From contig NZ_NIPR01000064.1 in assembly GCF_002872255.1 (NCBI RefSeq), positions 48,502 to 112,501 of the forward strand: a stretch of DNA of 64,000 nt, in the 5' to 3' direction. Below are positions 10,156 through 19,150 of the stretch, in pieces. This DNA comes from Companilactobacillus nuruki. Lineage in GTDB: Bacteria > Bacillota > Bacilli > Lactobacillales > Lactobacillaceae. Position 1 is the first letter of the stretch. Each line of letters opens with the position of its first letter. The notes below the pieces were generated by a model. It worked only from the letters and a program-made list of their open reading frames with translations. It had not been told where the DNA came from and ran no database searches. The translations under genes were made by a program, and so were the position numbers.

Positions 10156-10854
10156 ATGAATAATACTAAAAAAACTTATCAACCTATAAAAGTTATACTT
10201 CATATTATAGCCTTTTTAGGTTTATTTTTAATGGAACAATTGCCATTAAGTATATTAGCTTTAAATAAAAAACAACTTGGTGAAAAATATACTACATATC
10301 TAAAGTACGCACCGATTGCAACCATTTTATTATTAATAGTCGCTGCAACGATAATTATTTTAGTTTTCCAACATGCACAAAACTTTCCCACACAAAGGTT
10401 TACCAGAAAAACTTGGATAATAATTATTATTGCAGTTGTTCTAACGGTTCTAATTAATTTGGCAACCATCCCATTTATGAAGGAAACTAATGATAATGTT
10501 AAGGCTCTTGAACTAATAGCAAAAAATAATATTGCCATTCTGATTATTTTCACAATATTTGTAGCTCCCGTTTTAGAAGAAATTCTCTTTCGTGGCATCT
10601 TTATGAATTGGTTCTTCGTAGATCATCCACTCATTTCCGTACTAGCCAGTGGTTTACTATTTGGTTATGTTCATGCGCCATTTAGTACTTCAACTGACTG
10701 GATTTATGCCTTATCAAAAATTCTTTTGGGAATTGTCCTAGCTGCAGTCTACTATCGAACTAAAAATATCAAAGCCGACATCACTGTTCATTTTCTAAAT
10801 AACTTTTTAGCTATCCTTAGTGGTGCTTTAGTCTCAGGAGTTATCTTACTATGA
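10156..10854 (+). CDS. CPBP-family intramembrane glutamic endopeptidase
   Basis: 232-residue polytopic membrane protein with the CPBP (Abi/Rce1-like) motifs: EE-x3-R as LEEILFRG near residue 140, a conserved His in FGYVHAP near 172, and HFLNN near 215. Lactobacillar members often occur near bacteriocin loci as self-immunity proteins, but no bacteriocin gene is visible here. Its stop overlaps the start of the next gene (ATGA), so the two are coupled. Confidence 0.88.
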   Translation: MNNTKKTYQPIKVILHIIAFLGLFLMEQLPLSILALNKKQLGEKYTTYLKYAPIATILLLIVAATIIILVFQHAQNFPTQRFTRKTWIIIIIAVVLTVLINLATIPFMKETNDNVKALELIAKNNIAILIIFTIFVAPVLEEILFRGIFMNWFFVDHPLISVLASGLLFGYVHAPFSTSTDWIYALSKILLGIVLAAVYYRTKNIKADITVHFLNNFLAILSGALVSGVILL

Positions 10855-11072
10855 AAAATAATCAAAAAAAATTTAACGAAGTTTATCAAGACTTATTACG
10901 TAAAGTTATCATGTTTGGTGTGCTATCAATGCTCTTGATTGCCAGTGCACGAATTACTGGCTGGGTAATTATGGAATATGCTGGGTTTGCTAGTGCCATT
11001 TATACAATTTTTTTAATCGGAATGATGGTTTATGTTTTGATTATTAAAAATAAAGACTCTAGGGGAAAATAG
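10851..11072 (+). CDS. Small two-helix membrane protein
   Basis: 73 residues with two hydrophobic segments (about 18-37 and 44-64) and charged ends. It overlaps the CPBP protease gene by 4 nt (ATGA), so it is translationally coupled and may be its partner. I do not recognise the family. The coupling is the main evidence that it is real. Confidence 0.7.
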   Translation: MKNNQKKFNEVYQDLLRKVIMFGVLSMLLIASARITGWVIMEYAGFASAIYTIFLIGMMVYVLIIKNKDSRGK

Positions 11073-11168
11073 ATACTTATTTCTATGCTAAATGTACTTG
11101 AAAAACTATTTGTTAACTATTAAAAACTGAATGCCCTTATGTGAAATACAATAAAATCAGTAAAAATA

Positions 11169-11215
11169 AAAAAGCCTTCAAATTGGTTGAAAATGCCAAC
11201 TTGAAGGCTTTTATT
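11169..11215 (+). terminator. Terminator after the CPBP protease operon
   Basis: AAGCCTTCAA and TTGAAGGCTT form a perfect stem followed by TTTTATTTT. It lies about 100 nt after the last stop codon; the flanking A-run means it could also act on the minus strand. Confidence 0.8.
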
Positions 11216-11515
11216 TTGTGAATATCATTCGTATGAGGGTTCATCACTTACTTACAAAAAGTCAGTAATACAGTAGTTTCAAGGTTTAAAAGTGCCATAA
11301 TATGCTAATGGTTCAACTTTTTAAATTAAAAGCAAAATTGTCTTTGCTAATTTTAATTGACTAACGATTTTTTTAATACAAAAGATATAATATATAATGT
11401 TCTATTTAGTTTTCAGATTTCAGCCTAAGATCTTCTAATCTTCGCTTATATCGTAATATCCAAAAAAAGATATCCAATAATATCAGGTTCTGTCTCAACT
11501 AATGGTAAATATTTT
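11216..11515. other. Non-coding stretch with a sequence related to 19.6 kb
   Basis: About 300 bp without a credible gene. Its right part (about 11420-11495) resembles about 19590-19670: both contain TATATC, then AATATC with an A-run, then CAATAATATCAG in the same order. I see nothing else in it. Confidence 0.5.
11461..11484 (-). terminator. Probable terminator of the 41-residue ORF
   Basis: GATAT and ATATC flank a 6-nt loop and are followed by seven T on the minus strand, about 30 nt after the stop of the small ORF. The stem is short. Confidence 0.55.
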
Positions 11516-11641
11516 TCATTTATTTTGAAGTTTATTCACAGCTTCTGAAATTGTCTTACCGTTTGCTGAAACACTAGGATTCTTCTTGTCCAAAACGGTA
11601 AACAATTGTGAATCCGTATTTAATTGTACACGATATTTCAT
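11516..11641 (-). CDS. Small hypothetical protein, 41 residues
   Basis: A 41-codon frame starting MKYRVQLNTDSQLF. It has an unusually good ribosome binding site, AGGAGG 7 nt before ATG 11641, and a terminator-like hairpin just after the stop, so it has the layout of a complete single-gene unit. The peptide is polar and basic, with no signal sequence or membrane helix. I do not recognise it. It lies at the left edge of the accessory region. Confidence 0.5.
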   Translation of the reverse strand: MKYRVQLNTDSQLFTVLDKKNPSVSANGKTISEAVNKLQNK

Positions 11642-11980
11642 ATGCTTACCTCCTTTTAGTTCAATATTTCATACATTTTATATGCTTAGATTATTATTGT
11701 CAATTAATTACACAAATTGTGATCTGACTATATATTCAAGTGGTTTACTTCCTTAATTTCTTGTCTCCTAGGCATATTATTTTTTCCCGCTAGAGAAGAC
11801 TTCTGATTTCTTTTTTAGATATTCACCAATTATCTTAGTTCTAGCTCGGATTGATTACAGAATTTTTCACTAGAAAAAACTTCTTCACAAGTATCTTATG
11901 AATTATTTACTAAAATAACAATTCATAAAAACATAAAAAACTGAATCAATTTGATGATCATTAAAATGCTCTATTTTAGA
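11642..11980. other. Intergenic, nothing recognised
   Basis: About 340 bp of AT-rich sequence between the small ORF and the PRD regulator. It must contain the small ORF's promoter. No clear terminator for the regulator gene could be recognised here. Confidence 0.5.
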
Positions 11981-13933
11981 TTAATTAATATTGTTTTGAA
12001 TAAACGAATTAATAACTTTAATTGTCTCATTGGAATCACTGCACTTACTGATTGAGTTATAAAACCTAGTATCACTTTGTAAATCAGCCAGAAAATTAAA
12101 CAATGTTTGAATTTTAGGATATTCTTTCTCATTTATTGCTAGTAAAAACACTAATTGAATCTTATTGTCATTATCGTCCCAAACTATTTGCCTTTTTAAT
12201 TGTAAAAATGCTACATTTGACACTTTTGCAGCAAATTTAATAGGATGCGGTATAGCAATTCCGCCCCCAATGGCAGTTGAATACATTTTTTCCCGCTTAA
12301 ACATTTTGGCTCTAAAGTCACTTCTAACAACATCTTGTTCTTCCAATTTATCACATAGGAAATCTAATACCTGCTGACGTGTTTGTAAATCACTATTTAT
12401 AAATACTAATTCTGGTTTAAATAGACTGTACAGGATTTGTTGGTTATTAGATGTTGAAGTTATGAAGCCATACAATTCCTTACTGTCGTTAGCGAAATTA
12501 GATAAGTCTACTTCAACGACGGGAACTTTACTATTTAATATAGGAACAGTTGAGATCAAGAAATCAACTTCCTTAGGATAAAGAGAGCTGCAATACTCTG
12601 CATATGAATAAACTCTTATTATATTCAAATAATTACTAAATCTATTCTCTAGTTTTGCCCTTAACAGATTGGCTGTGGCCGTTCCCGATCCACAAATGAT
12701 TGCTACGTTGCGCTTCTTCCACTTATTGCTGTACTTTCTCTCCATAGATGCACCAATATGTAAAGTTATAAATGATAATTCGTCATTAGAAAAATGAAAT
12801 TTTAACTGGCATTCCAAGATTTTTATTGATGTGATTGTCATTTCATAAGCTAAAGGAAAGGTAGAAGGTATAACGTCTAATAAAGGATTTTTTCTAGAAC
12901 TATCTAAAGATTTTATCTTAATAGCAGCTTTTATATGTTCTGTCAGACTTTTTATTAAAAGGTCATCATTTAAAAGATTGAATGTATAATTATTACGTAT
13001 TTTATCTAAGAAAAACAACACGCTTTTCCTTATCAATTCTTCTTGTGGCTCATTGGAATTATTAACTATTTGAGGATTATTTAAACCTATGTGATATTTT
13101 ACATATTCCCTTTCAGGTAAGATTATCTCATTACCAATATTCAACTCTAATCTATCAAACATTTTATCGAATTTATCTTGAAAACCATGAGATACCTGCA
13201 AATTACTATTAAACTCTTTTAAAATATACCCAGCTTTAATTCTAGATAAGGATAAGATTACGTGAATAACAATATTTTTACGATTATAGTCAGGAATTTC
13301 TTTCATTTCCTTATCTATAAAGGCATTTATTACTTTACTATTAGTATCCAAATCAATATTATTAAACAACCTACGTTCATTGGTAGTAAATCCTAAAACA
13401 TATTCTTTATAATTCTTATTCTCCAATTGATTTATAAAGCAATAACGTTTATTCTCCTCCTTCCCCACCAAAGATAATCCATTATTTTTATGAACTATAC
13501 GTAGATTATATTTATTAGCAATTTCTTTTATATCAATAATATCCTTATTCAAAGTATTAATACTGATATATAAACTATCCAAAATATTATCAATGGAAAT
13601 CAGTTTTTGCTTGGTCAATAATTCGTTCAGAATATATTTAATTCTACTACCCGAATTATCTACATTTGTTTTCTTATCTAATCTGTTCAAATCACATTTT
13701 AATTTATCTAATTGTTGGTTATCTTTAATCGCTAAATAATATCCTTTTCCTCGGCAATTCATTATTTCTAATTTATAGTCACTAATATCAGAATTCAGCT
13801 TCTTTATATCACTACGAATAGTTCTAGTACTAACATTTAATCGTTTTGATAAAATATTACTTGGTACCTCAACCGTTGCCAAAATTATTATCATTAATAT
13901 CTGTTTTAATCTTGGATAAGATAGTTTCAGCAT
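11981..13933 (-). CDS. PRD-containing PTS-controlled transcriptional activator (MtlR/BglG type)
   Basis: About 650 residues in the classic order: N-terminal HTH (SNILSKRLNVSTRTIRSDI), second helical region, two PTS regulation domains, an EIIB-like domain with a Cys in AIICGSGTATANLL, and a C-terminal EIIA domain with the phosphorylatable His in GGGIAIPHPIKFA. Start set at ATG 13933 because AGGAGG lies 7 nt upstream; the open frame runs 10 codons further. It is placed downstream of the PTS/GH38 genes, and a terminator at 13994-14032 separates it partly from them. Expected to sense phosphorylation by this PTS and HPr and activate the operon; the 10-bp inverted repeat at 18696-18718 is a candidate binding site. 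Confidence 0.9.
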   Translation of the reverse strand: MLKLSYPRLKQILMIIILATVEVPSNILSKRLNVSTRTIRSDIKKLNSDISDYKLEIMNCRGKGYYLAIKDNQQLDKLKCDLNRLDKKTNVDNSGSRIKYILNELLTKQKLISIDNILDSLYISINTLNKDIIDIKEIANKYNLRIVHKNNGLSLVGKEENKRYCFINQLENKNYKEYVLGFTTNERRLFNNIDLDTNSKVINAFIDKEMKEIPDYNRKNIVIHVILSLSRIKAGYILKEFNSNLQVSHGFQDKFDKMFDRLELNIGNEIILPEREYVKYHIGLNNPQIVNNSNEPQEELIRKSVLFFLDKIRNNYTFNLLNDDLLIKSLTEHIKAAIKIKSLDSSRKNPLLDVIPSTFPLAYEMTITSIKILECQLKFHFSNDELSFITLHIGASMERKYSNKWKKRNVAIICGSGTATANLLRAKLENRFSNYLNIIRVYSYAEYCSSLYPKEVDFLISTVPILNSKVPVVEVDLSNFANDSKELYGFITSTSNNQQILYSLFKPELVFINSDLQTRQQVLDFLCDKLEEQDVVRSDFRAKMFKREKMYSTAIGGGIAIPHPIKFAAKVSNVAFLQLKRQIVWDDNDNKIQLVFLLAINEKEYPKIQTLFNFLADLQSDTRFYNSISKCSDSNETIKVINSFIQNNIN

Positions 13934-13993
13934 TCTTAACCTCCTTATATATATAAAGACCAATCTAATCGATGAAAATTCGCACAGAAATAA

Positions 13994-14032
13994 AATAACC
14001 AGTCTTCAATATAAATTTGAAGATTGGTTATT
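13994..14032 (-). terminator. Terminator after the GH38 gene
   Basis: AATAACCAGTCTTCAA and TTGAAGATTGGTTATT form a long stem with one mismatch and a T-rich tail on the minus strand. It probably reduces transcription into the regulator gene. Confidence 0.75.
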
Positions 14033-14051
14033 CTTTATTCAAATACCGAAA

Positions 14052-16721
14052 TTAATATTCAAAATAAATGGTCTTAATTTTAGCATGTGTAATGTCATTC
14101 AATTTGATAGTATTATCAGCAAATTGAATTTTTTTGATAGTATCTTCCTTCAAATTAACTAATTCAACTCTAGTAGGCTTCTTATTAAATATAACTTGAT
14201 CGTCAGTTGTTTTGCACCCATAACCGTTATAAAATCGTGCAATATAACCGCTGCGATGGTTAGCTTTCTTCAAAGTACTTAAAATCAAATTACCATTTGT
14301 ACGCAAAATACTTCCACTTTCATTTAAGGTACGATCAATTGAATCCATAGTGAATATCAAACGCCCATTTAAGAAATCTGCATATTCATAATATTGTTCT
14401 GGTGTGTCATAATCTTTGGCCTTAGACGCTACATCGCTATCATCAAAGTTCTTATCAGTAATTGATAATCCTAATTCAAAATTCAATTCAGTTTGTAATT
14501 CAGCATGAGGTGTCGCAATAACCTTTTCACCTGAAGCTCTACCTGGACGATAAAGTAAATCGGTTTTACCCATCATTCCATATGTTCGAAATAAAGTAAA
14601 TCTGATGATTGAATAATCTTTTCCAATAATTTCATATTCACGAACACCCTTTGGAAATACGGAGACAGTATTTTCACTATTTGATAAAGCCACAAAAGAC
14701 TGACAAGTTTCAATCGAAATTGGTTTCTCATTCCAATTATTTTTATTCCCCATCCAAGATTTCATTTCCTTCTCACGATAAACCGGTCTCTTTATTGTTC
14801 CAAATTGTTGATCCGCATACGAAACCTTAGAACTAATACTTGTAGAAAAATCTATACACAATCTATGATCTAAGGGTCCACGATTATCTATTTTGACATT
14901 GAATTTAATTACTGGAGAATCCCTTTCAAGTTTAACTTCAACTGATACTGGCATCTTTACATTGCAATTCTTTTCGGCCCTACCTTTTAAGTTTTTTGGC
15001 ACTAAAAAATCATAGTTAATCTTTGCCAAGGAAACCAAATCAGATTTAGTTACGGAAATAGTATTTGCCTGATCTGTTGAATAAACAATTAAATCCTTTT
15101 TGGCAGGCGAATAATTAAAGGAATCCCCATCATCGCCATTCTCCTCAAGAACAGCTTGGTTTTCATAAACTTTTCCCGAAGCTTTATCTGTTATTGTCAA
15201 AGAACCATTTTTTTGAATGACAATCTTAAAATTATTATTTTCTAAAGTCCTTTCATTAATTGCCTTGATTGTCTTATTTTTCTTTAAATTTTCATTAATA
15301 TACAATTGCTTGTACCCCATTGCTGGTACATCTTTTACAAAAACATAGGCGTCTACTTTATAAATCTTTTCAGGTTTATAAATTTTCTCTCCTGGGTTCA
15401 ATTGAATTGTTTGGTCACTTATATATTCAGTTTGGTCTTTGCATGATTCAATTGAAAATTCAACAAATTGATCATTTTCATCAACAATTTCAAAATCTTG
15501 CGATGGTACATAGAACGAGATTTTTGTAATTTGAGTTCTATTAACTGGCAAAGTGTTAAAAACTGACAAACTAATTTCATATTTCTTATTCTTTTTAATT
15601 TGTGTAGCCATTTCTCTTAGTGTGACCTCAACCAAGTTCGTACTGATATCACGAACCTGTTTATAACGCATATAAATATCTTCATTGGTTGTATCGGAAA
15701 CACAAGACCCAATCGAATCATGTGCAGCATTTTCAAACATTAATTTCCAAATATCATTAACTACTTCACGAGGATAATCAACACCATAGTGTTCTCCCAT
15801 CGTCAAAACTGGTTCAAGAATATTGACTAGATAAAACTGAATCTTTGTATTTAATTTCTTTAAGTCAGAGCGCGATGAATAAATAGATTTATGAATTCTC
15901 ATATTTTTACCATTAGTAAATTCACCACTAATTTCTTCTAATTCAGGTTTTTCACTTTTAACAGCATCTATATATTCTTGAATTGAACTAATTTCAAAAT
16001 CGAAATCTCTATTAACAGCATTAAACTTCTTAATTAATTCCGGCAAATCTTTTCTGGCTGGAGCTTGATCAAAACCATTGGGAAAAGCAACATGACTTGT
16101 TGTTGCTCGTTTAACAATTGAAGCAAAGGGTTCTTGATACATTATTTTCTCAAGCTGATTTTCGTCAATAATTCCACCGATATAATACCCTGATGGTATT
16201 TGGTAAACATTTATCTTTGAACCATCTTCACCTTTCCAGACGAATTCTGTATGATCAATATTTTCTTCGGAAACTCCACGCCAAAACATCGTGTCAGGAA
16301 TTTCAAAACCTTTATAGATTTGAGGCATACTTGATTCTTGACCAAACGAATCAGGAACATAACCAACATTCATATAAGTTCCTAATTTATTGCAAACATC
16401 CATACCATATTGAAGATTTCTAATAATACTTTCACCAGATATAACGAATTGATCCGTTTGCGTATACCACGGCCCAATTATTAATTTTTTATCTACCACT
16501 AGTTGCTTTATAACATTCTTATCTTGAGGTCGCCACTTCAAATAATCTTCTACTAATGAAGCTTGTCCATCTAAAATAAATCTATCATAACCTATATTGT
16601 GTTGTAGATTATTGTTAATATTCATCAAATCTTTTAACAAGTAAACTTTTGAACGTGACGTAGTAAAATACCATTCTCGATCCCAATGCGTATGTGGAAA
16701 AACATGAACTGTATTGACCAT
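14052..16721 (-). CDS. mngB: GH38 alpha-mannosidase, mannosylglycerate hydrolase type
   Basis: 889-residue cytoplasmic glycoside hydrolase family 38 enzyme. The zinc-binding HTHWDREW motif is at residues 10-17, the nucleophile Asp in YVPDSFGQ at about 124, and the second metal/active-site segment AHDSIGSC near residue 340. No signal peptide, so it acts on imported substrate. Clustered 20 nt behind fructose-family PTS genes as in E. coli mngAB, where 6-phospho-mannosylglycerate is split to mannose-6-phosphate and glycerate. An alternative is a phosphorylated alpha-mannobioside from host or yeast glycans; sequence alone cannot separate them. Confidence 0.88.
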   Translation of the reverse strand: MVNTVHVFPHTHWDREWYFTTSRSKVYLLKDLMNINNNLQHNIGYDRFILDGQASLVEDYLKWRPQDKNVIKQLVVDKKLIIGPWYTQTDQFVISGESIIRNLQYGMDVCNKLGTYMNVGYVPDSFGQESSMPQIYKGFEIPDTMFWRGVSEENIDHTEFVWKGEDGSKINVYQIPSGYYIGGIIDENQLEKIMYQEPFASIVKRATTSHVAFPNGFDQAPARKDLPELIKKFNAVNRDFDFEISSIQEYIDAVKSEKPELEEISGEFTNGKNMRIHKSIYSSRSDLKKLNTKIQFYLVNILEPVLTMGEHYGVDYPREVVNDIWKLMFENAAHDSIGSCVSDTTNEDIYMRYKQVRDISTNLVEVTLREMATQIKKNKKYEISLSVFNTLPVNRTQITKISFYVPSQDFEIVDENDQFVEFSIESCKDQTEYISDQTIQLNPGEKIYKPEKIYKVDAYVFVKDVPAMGYKQLYINENLKKNKTIKAINERTLENNNFKIVIQKNGSLTITDKASGKVYENQAVLEENGDDGDSFNYSPAKKDLIVYSTDQANTISVTKSDLVSLAKINYDFLVPKNLKGRAEKNCNVKMPVSVEVKLERDSPVIKFNVKIDNRGPLDHRLCIDFSTSISSKVSYADQQFGTIKRPVYREKEMKSWMGNKNNWNEKPISIETCQSFVALSNSENTVSVFPKGVREYEIIGKDYSIIRFTLFRTYGMMGKTDLLYRPGRASGEKVIATPHAELQTELNFELGLSITDKNFDDSDVASKAKDYDTPEQYYEYADFLNGRLIFTMDSIDRTLNESGSILRTNGNLILSTLKKANHRSGYIARFYNGYGCKTTDDQVIFNKKPTRVELVNLKEDTIKKIQFADNTIKLNDITHAKIKTIYFEY

Positions 16722-16742
16722 TTTATAACTTCTTTCTTTTAT

Positions 16743-17843
16743 TTATTCCATATCAATATTAATATCATCTTCACCAATATCTTTTTCTTCTTCATCAGAT
16801 GAAATATTGAAATTTGCAACTAATGGTGCTACTAATCCTATAAATAATGCTCCAGCTGCTATACCAGCAATATAGGCGAGTTTATTATCAGCAGTGATAA
16901 TCCCTGGTAACCCACCCAATGGGGGAATATGTGATTTCATACCTAATAATTCACCGGTCACAGCGCCCAAAGCTCCACCAATCATATTGACTGGTAATAA
17001 TTTCAATGGGCTTACTAAGAAGAATGGAATAGCACCTTCTGTAATCCCAAAAGAGCCCATAATCAAATCATTACGTCCTGCCATAAACATTTCATTTGAA
17101 AAGTACTTGTGAGGATAAATAAATGTTGCCAATGCATAACCTAGTGGAATACAGCAGATAGCAATATTTGTCATTAATGCTGGTCCATAAACGCCTTCGA
17201 TAAAGAGAATATTACCCACCATCCAAGCAGCTTTATTGATAGGACCGCCTAAATCGGTACCAATCATAGCTCCTAATACAAGGGCAACAATTGCACCATT
17301 AGTATGATTATTGATCATAGCTTTAACCCAAGCTACCAATGAGATATTTAACCATGATAGTGGCCCAGATAAAATAATACCTACAACTAAAGCGACAGCA
17401 CCTGTTGTCAATAATGGCACAATTAAAAGGGGAACAGATGACTCCCAAGCTTCACCAACCTTAATTTTCCTGCAATAACGGGCAACATAACCAGCAACGA
17501 ATCCAGCTACCAACGCTCCTAAAAATCCAGCATTAATGGTACTTGCTAATTGTCCACCAATGAATCCAGCACCTAAGGCAGGTTTATCTCCAATGGCATA
17601 TGCCACATAACCAGCAATAACTAAATTTACTAAGCCAATTCCAATCCAACCTACTTGATTGATCTGATAGAGCATATGAAAAAATCCTTGAGCACTCTTA
17701 TATTTACTAAGGTCGTTTACCCCAAATGCCATCCCGATCAATTGTGGAATACCAACAATCATCGCACCACCAATTACGGTAGGAATCATATAAGAAATTC
17801 CACTCATCAAATATCCTTTCCAATCAGCTAAAAGCTTTTTCAT
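16743..17843 (-). CDS. PTS fructose-family permease subunit EIIC
   Basis: 366-residue membrane channel subunit of the fructose/mannosylglycerate PTS family, with about eight to ten hydrophobic segments and conserved GAIPF and GLPGI motifs, ending in an acidic tail. AGAGGGGGC precedes the ATG. It lies 4 nt after the EIIB gene. Together with separate EIIA and EIIB genes it makes a complete sugar-specific Enzyme II; in E. coli MngA these are fused in one polypeptide. Confidence 0.9.
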   Translation of the reverse strand: MKKLLADWKGYLMSGISYMIPTVIGGAMIVGIPQLIGMAFGVNDLSKYKSAQGFFHMLYQINQVGWIGIGLVNLVIAGYVAYAIGDKPALGAGFIGGQLASTINAGFLGALVAGFVAGYVARYCRKIKVGEAWESSVPLLIVPLLTTGAVALVVGIILSGPLSWLNISLVAWVKAMINNHTNGAIVALVLGAMIGTDLGGPINKAAWMVGNILFIEGVYGPALMTNIAICCIPLGYALATFIYPHKYFSNEMFMAGRNDLIMGSFGITEGAIPFFLVSPLKLLPVNMIGGALGAVTGELLGMKSHIPPLGGLPGIITADNKLAYIAGIAAGALFIGLVAPLVANFNISSDEEEKDIGEDDINIDME

Positions 17844-17847
17844 AAGC

Positions 17848-18165
17848 CTATGCCCCCTCTACAGTAGAAACACATTTTTTAAGTACTGCTTTTGGTGCTT
17901 TAATACATACATTGATATCAACACGCAAAATTTTCTTATTTTTGAATCGCTCCATTCCAGTAATTTTTTGATCAGAAGCAATCAATACAAAGTCAGCTGT
18001 ATCAGCCTCATCTTGATTAATGACGTTTACTGGACCCATAGATCCTTGTTGTTCCATTTTTACGTGATATCCTAATTCTTCTCCCGCTTTCTCCAAAGCT
18101 TTAGCAGCCATTGGTGTGTGCGCTAAACCAGCTGGACAAGCTGAAATTCCTACAATATTTGTCAT
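17848..18165 (-). CDS. PTS fructose-family EIIB
   Basis: 105-residue phosphocarrier domain. The active-site Cys is at residue 10 in GISACPAGLAHTPMAA, the usual fructose-family EIIB motif. It starts on the TAATG overlap with the EIIA stop, so translation is coupled. Passes phosphate from EIIA to the sugar entering through EIIC. Confidence 0.92.
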   Translation of the reverse strand: MTNIVGISACPAGLAHTPMAAKALEKAGEELGYHVKMEQQGSMGPVNVINQDEADTADFVLIASDQKITGMERFKNKKILRVDINVCIKAPKAVLKKCVSTVEGA

Positions 18166-18620
18166 TATATATTTCCCCCAATCTCATTAGTTATATATTC
18201 TGAAATTTTTTCTGAATCGTTTAATTCGTGAATTTTCTTCTTAAATTCATCTTCTAAAAGTGCTGTGGCTAGATTTGATAACATCTTCAAGTGAACCTTT
18301 CCAGTACCACTTTCATTAACCATAAGTACAAAAACATCTGTAACTGATTTATCATCATATGTTTTCCATTCAATTGGATGTTGAAGCCTAACATAAAAAA
18401 TTTGTGCAGATTTAACAAAATTTGTTTTAGCATGCGGTATTGCAAATCCATCTTGTAATCCTGTAGAATACTCCTTTTCTCTCTGAATAAAAGAATCATA
18501 CAATCCCTTAGATGAATTCGTATATCCAAAGATTTCACATTGTTTTGAAATAAAGCGTAATAAACCATCACGATCTGTTACGTTTATATTTAATAAAATA
18601 TTTCTTGCTGGTATTTCCAT
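18165..18620 (-). CDS. PTS fructose-family EIIA
   Basis: 151-residue phosphocarrier with the active His at about residue 63 in GFAIPHAKT. First gene of the EIIA-EIIB-EIIC-GH38 operon. GAGGTG lies 9 nt upstream of ATG 18620. The promoter, cre-like site and an upstream inverted repeat lie in the following 100 bp. Confidence 0.92.
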   Translation of the reverse strand: MEIPARNILLNINVTDRDGLLRFISKQCEIFGYTNSSKGLYDSFIQREKEYSTGLQDGFAIPHAKTNFVKSAQIFYVRLQHPIEWKTYDDKSVTDVFVLMVNESGTGKVHLKMLSNLATALLEDEFKKKIHELNDSEKISEYITNEIGGNI

Positions 18621-18640
18621 TAATTTTCACCTCGCTTTCA

Positions 18641-18654
18641 TGTAATCCCTTACA
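18641..18654 (-). promoter_or_regulatory. Candidate cre (CcpA) site
   Basis: TGTAATCCCTTACA matches 13 of 14 positions of the cre consensus TGWAANCGNTNWCA; only the central G differs. It is a perfect inverted repeat of TGTAA and lies right at or after the predicted transcription start of the PTS/GH38 operon, where CcpA binding would block transcription. Confidence 0.6.
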
Positions 18655-18660
18655 TCGACT

Positions 18661-18688
18661 ATTTTAATAAGAACCATTTTTTTGTAAA
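18661..18688 (-). promoter_or_regulatory. Predicted promoter of the PTS/GH38 operon
   Basis: On the minus strand a -35 box TTTACA (18688-18683) is followed after 16 bp by a -10 box TAAAAT (18666-18661). Expected start near 18654, giving a leader of about 34 nt. Confidence 0.6.
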
Positions 18689-18695
18689 CATAACA

Positions 18696-18718
18696 AATTT
18701 CCAACAAAGTTGGAAATT
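18696..18718. promoter_or_regulatory. 10-bp perfect inverted repeat upstream of -35, candidate activator site
   Basis: AATTTCCAAC, three bases, then GTTGGAAATT. It ends 7 bp upstream of the -35 box, the place expected for an activator such as the PRD regulator of this cluster. The link to that regulator is inferred from position. Confidence 0.5.
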
Positions 18719-18971
18719 AACTAGTATATTAGACAAATCACAAATTTTGTCCGAACAACTTACGCCATAAAATTCGTGACGTTCATCATAAATGTTTTTA
18801 CTCATTACAAAGATATTTTCAATTAATGATAAAGATGGAATACTGAATTTAAATTGCAAGTTAAAATATTATCCAACTATTTTTTTGATCTCTATAAATA
18901 TAAATAAAAAAGACATTGATACCAGTTTCCTGATACTCAATGCCATTACTACGATCATCATTTCTTTTTTA
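18719..18971. other. Intergenic between operon control region and transposase remnant
   Basis: AT-rich, no credible gene. Short open frames here lack ribosome binding sites and have atypical composition. The only clear structure is the minus-strand terminator at 18905-18944. Confidence 0.5.
18905..18944 (-). terminator. Terminator downstream of the transposase remnant
   Basis: GACATTGATACCAG, a TTTC loop and CTGATACTCAATGCC pair along almost their whole length, followed by six T on the minus strand. It lies just beyond the transposase tail and may be left from it. Confidence 0.75.
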
Positions 18972-19150
18972 TCATATATAATCTAATTCTCTGACATGAA
19001 ATCTTTCGAAATCTAAACAAACTTTCATATTCTCGAAAACTGGTTCTACGTCAATTTTTCTACGTACATAGATATCAGCGTATTGAGGAATTGAAAGTTT
19101 ACTTTTCACGACTATGTTCAGATGTGGATTGAAACTTATAAAATGACCAC
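18972..19150 (-). pseudogene. C-terminal remnant of an IS1182-type transposase
   Basis: The minus strand in one frame reads SIPQYADIYVRRKIDVEPVF and continues ENMKVCLDFERFHVREL before a TGA. This matches the conserved C-terminal block of IS1182-family transposases (Y-x2-RK-x-DVEPVFG-x-K, then F-x-RF-x-VRG), but the Gly after VF and the Gly of RG are both Glu. Only about 50 residues remain, without a start or the rest of the gene. No terminal inverted repeats were found. Identification is from memory of the family motif. Confidence 0.7.

Noticed and set aside
11231..11250. CGTATG-containing stretch as far attachment site matching tRNA-Glu 3' end
   Set aside because: Only about 11 of 20 bases match; too weak for an attachment repeat.
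18659..18986. Small ORFs in the control region of the PTS operon
   Set aside because: They cover the promoter and inverted repeat and have no ribosome binding site.
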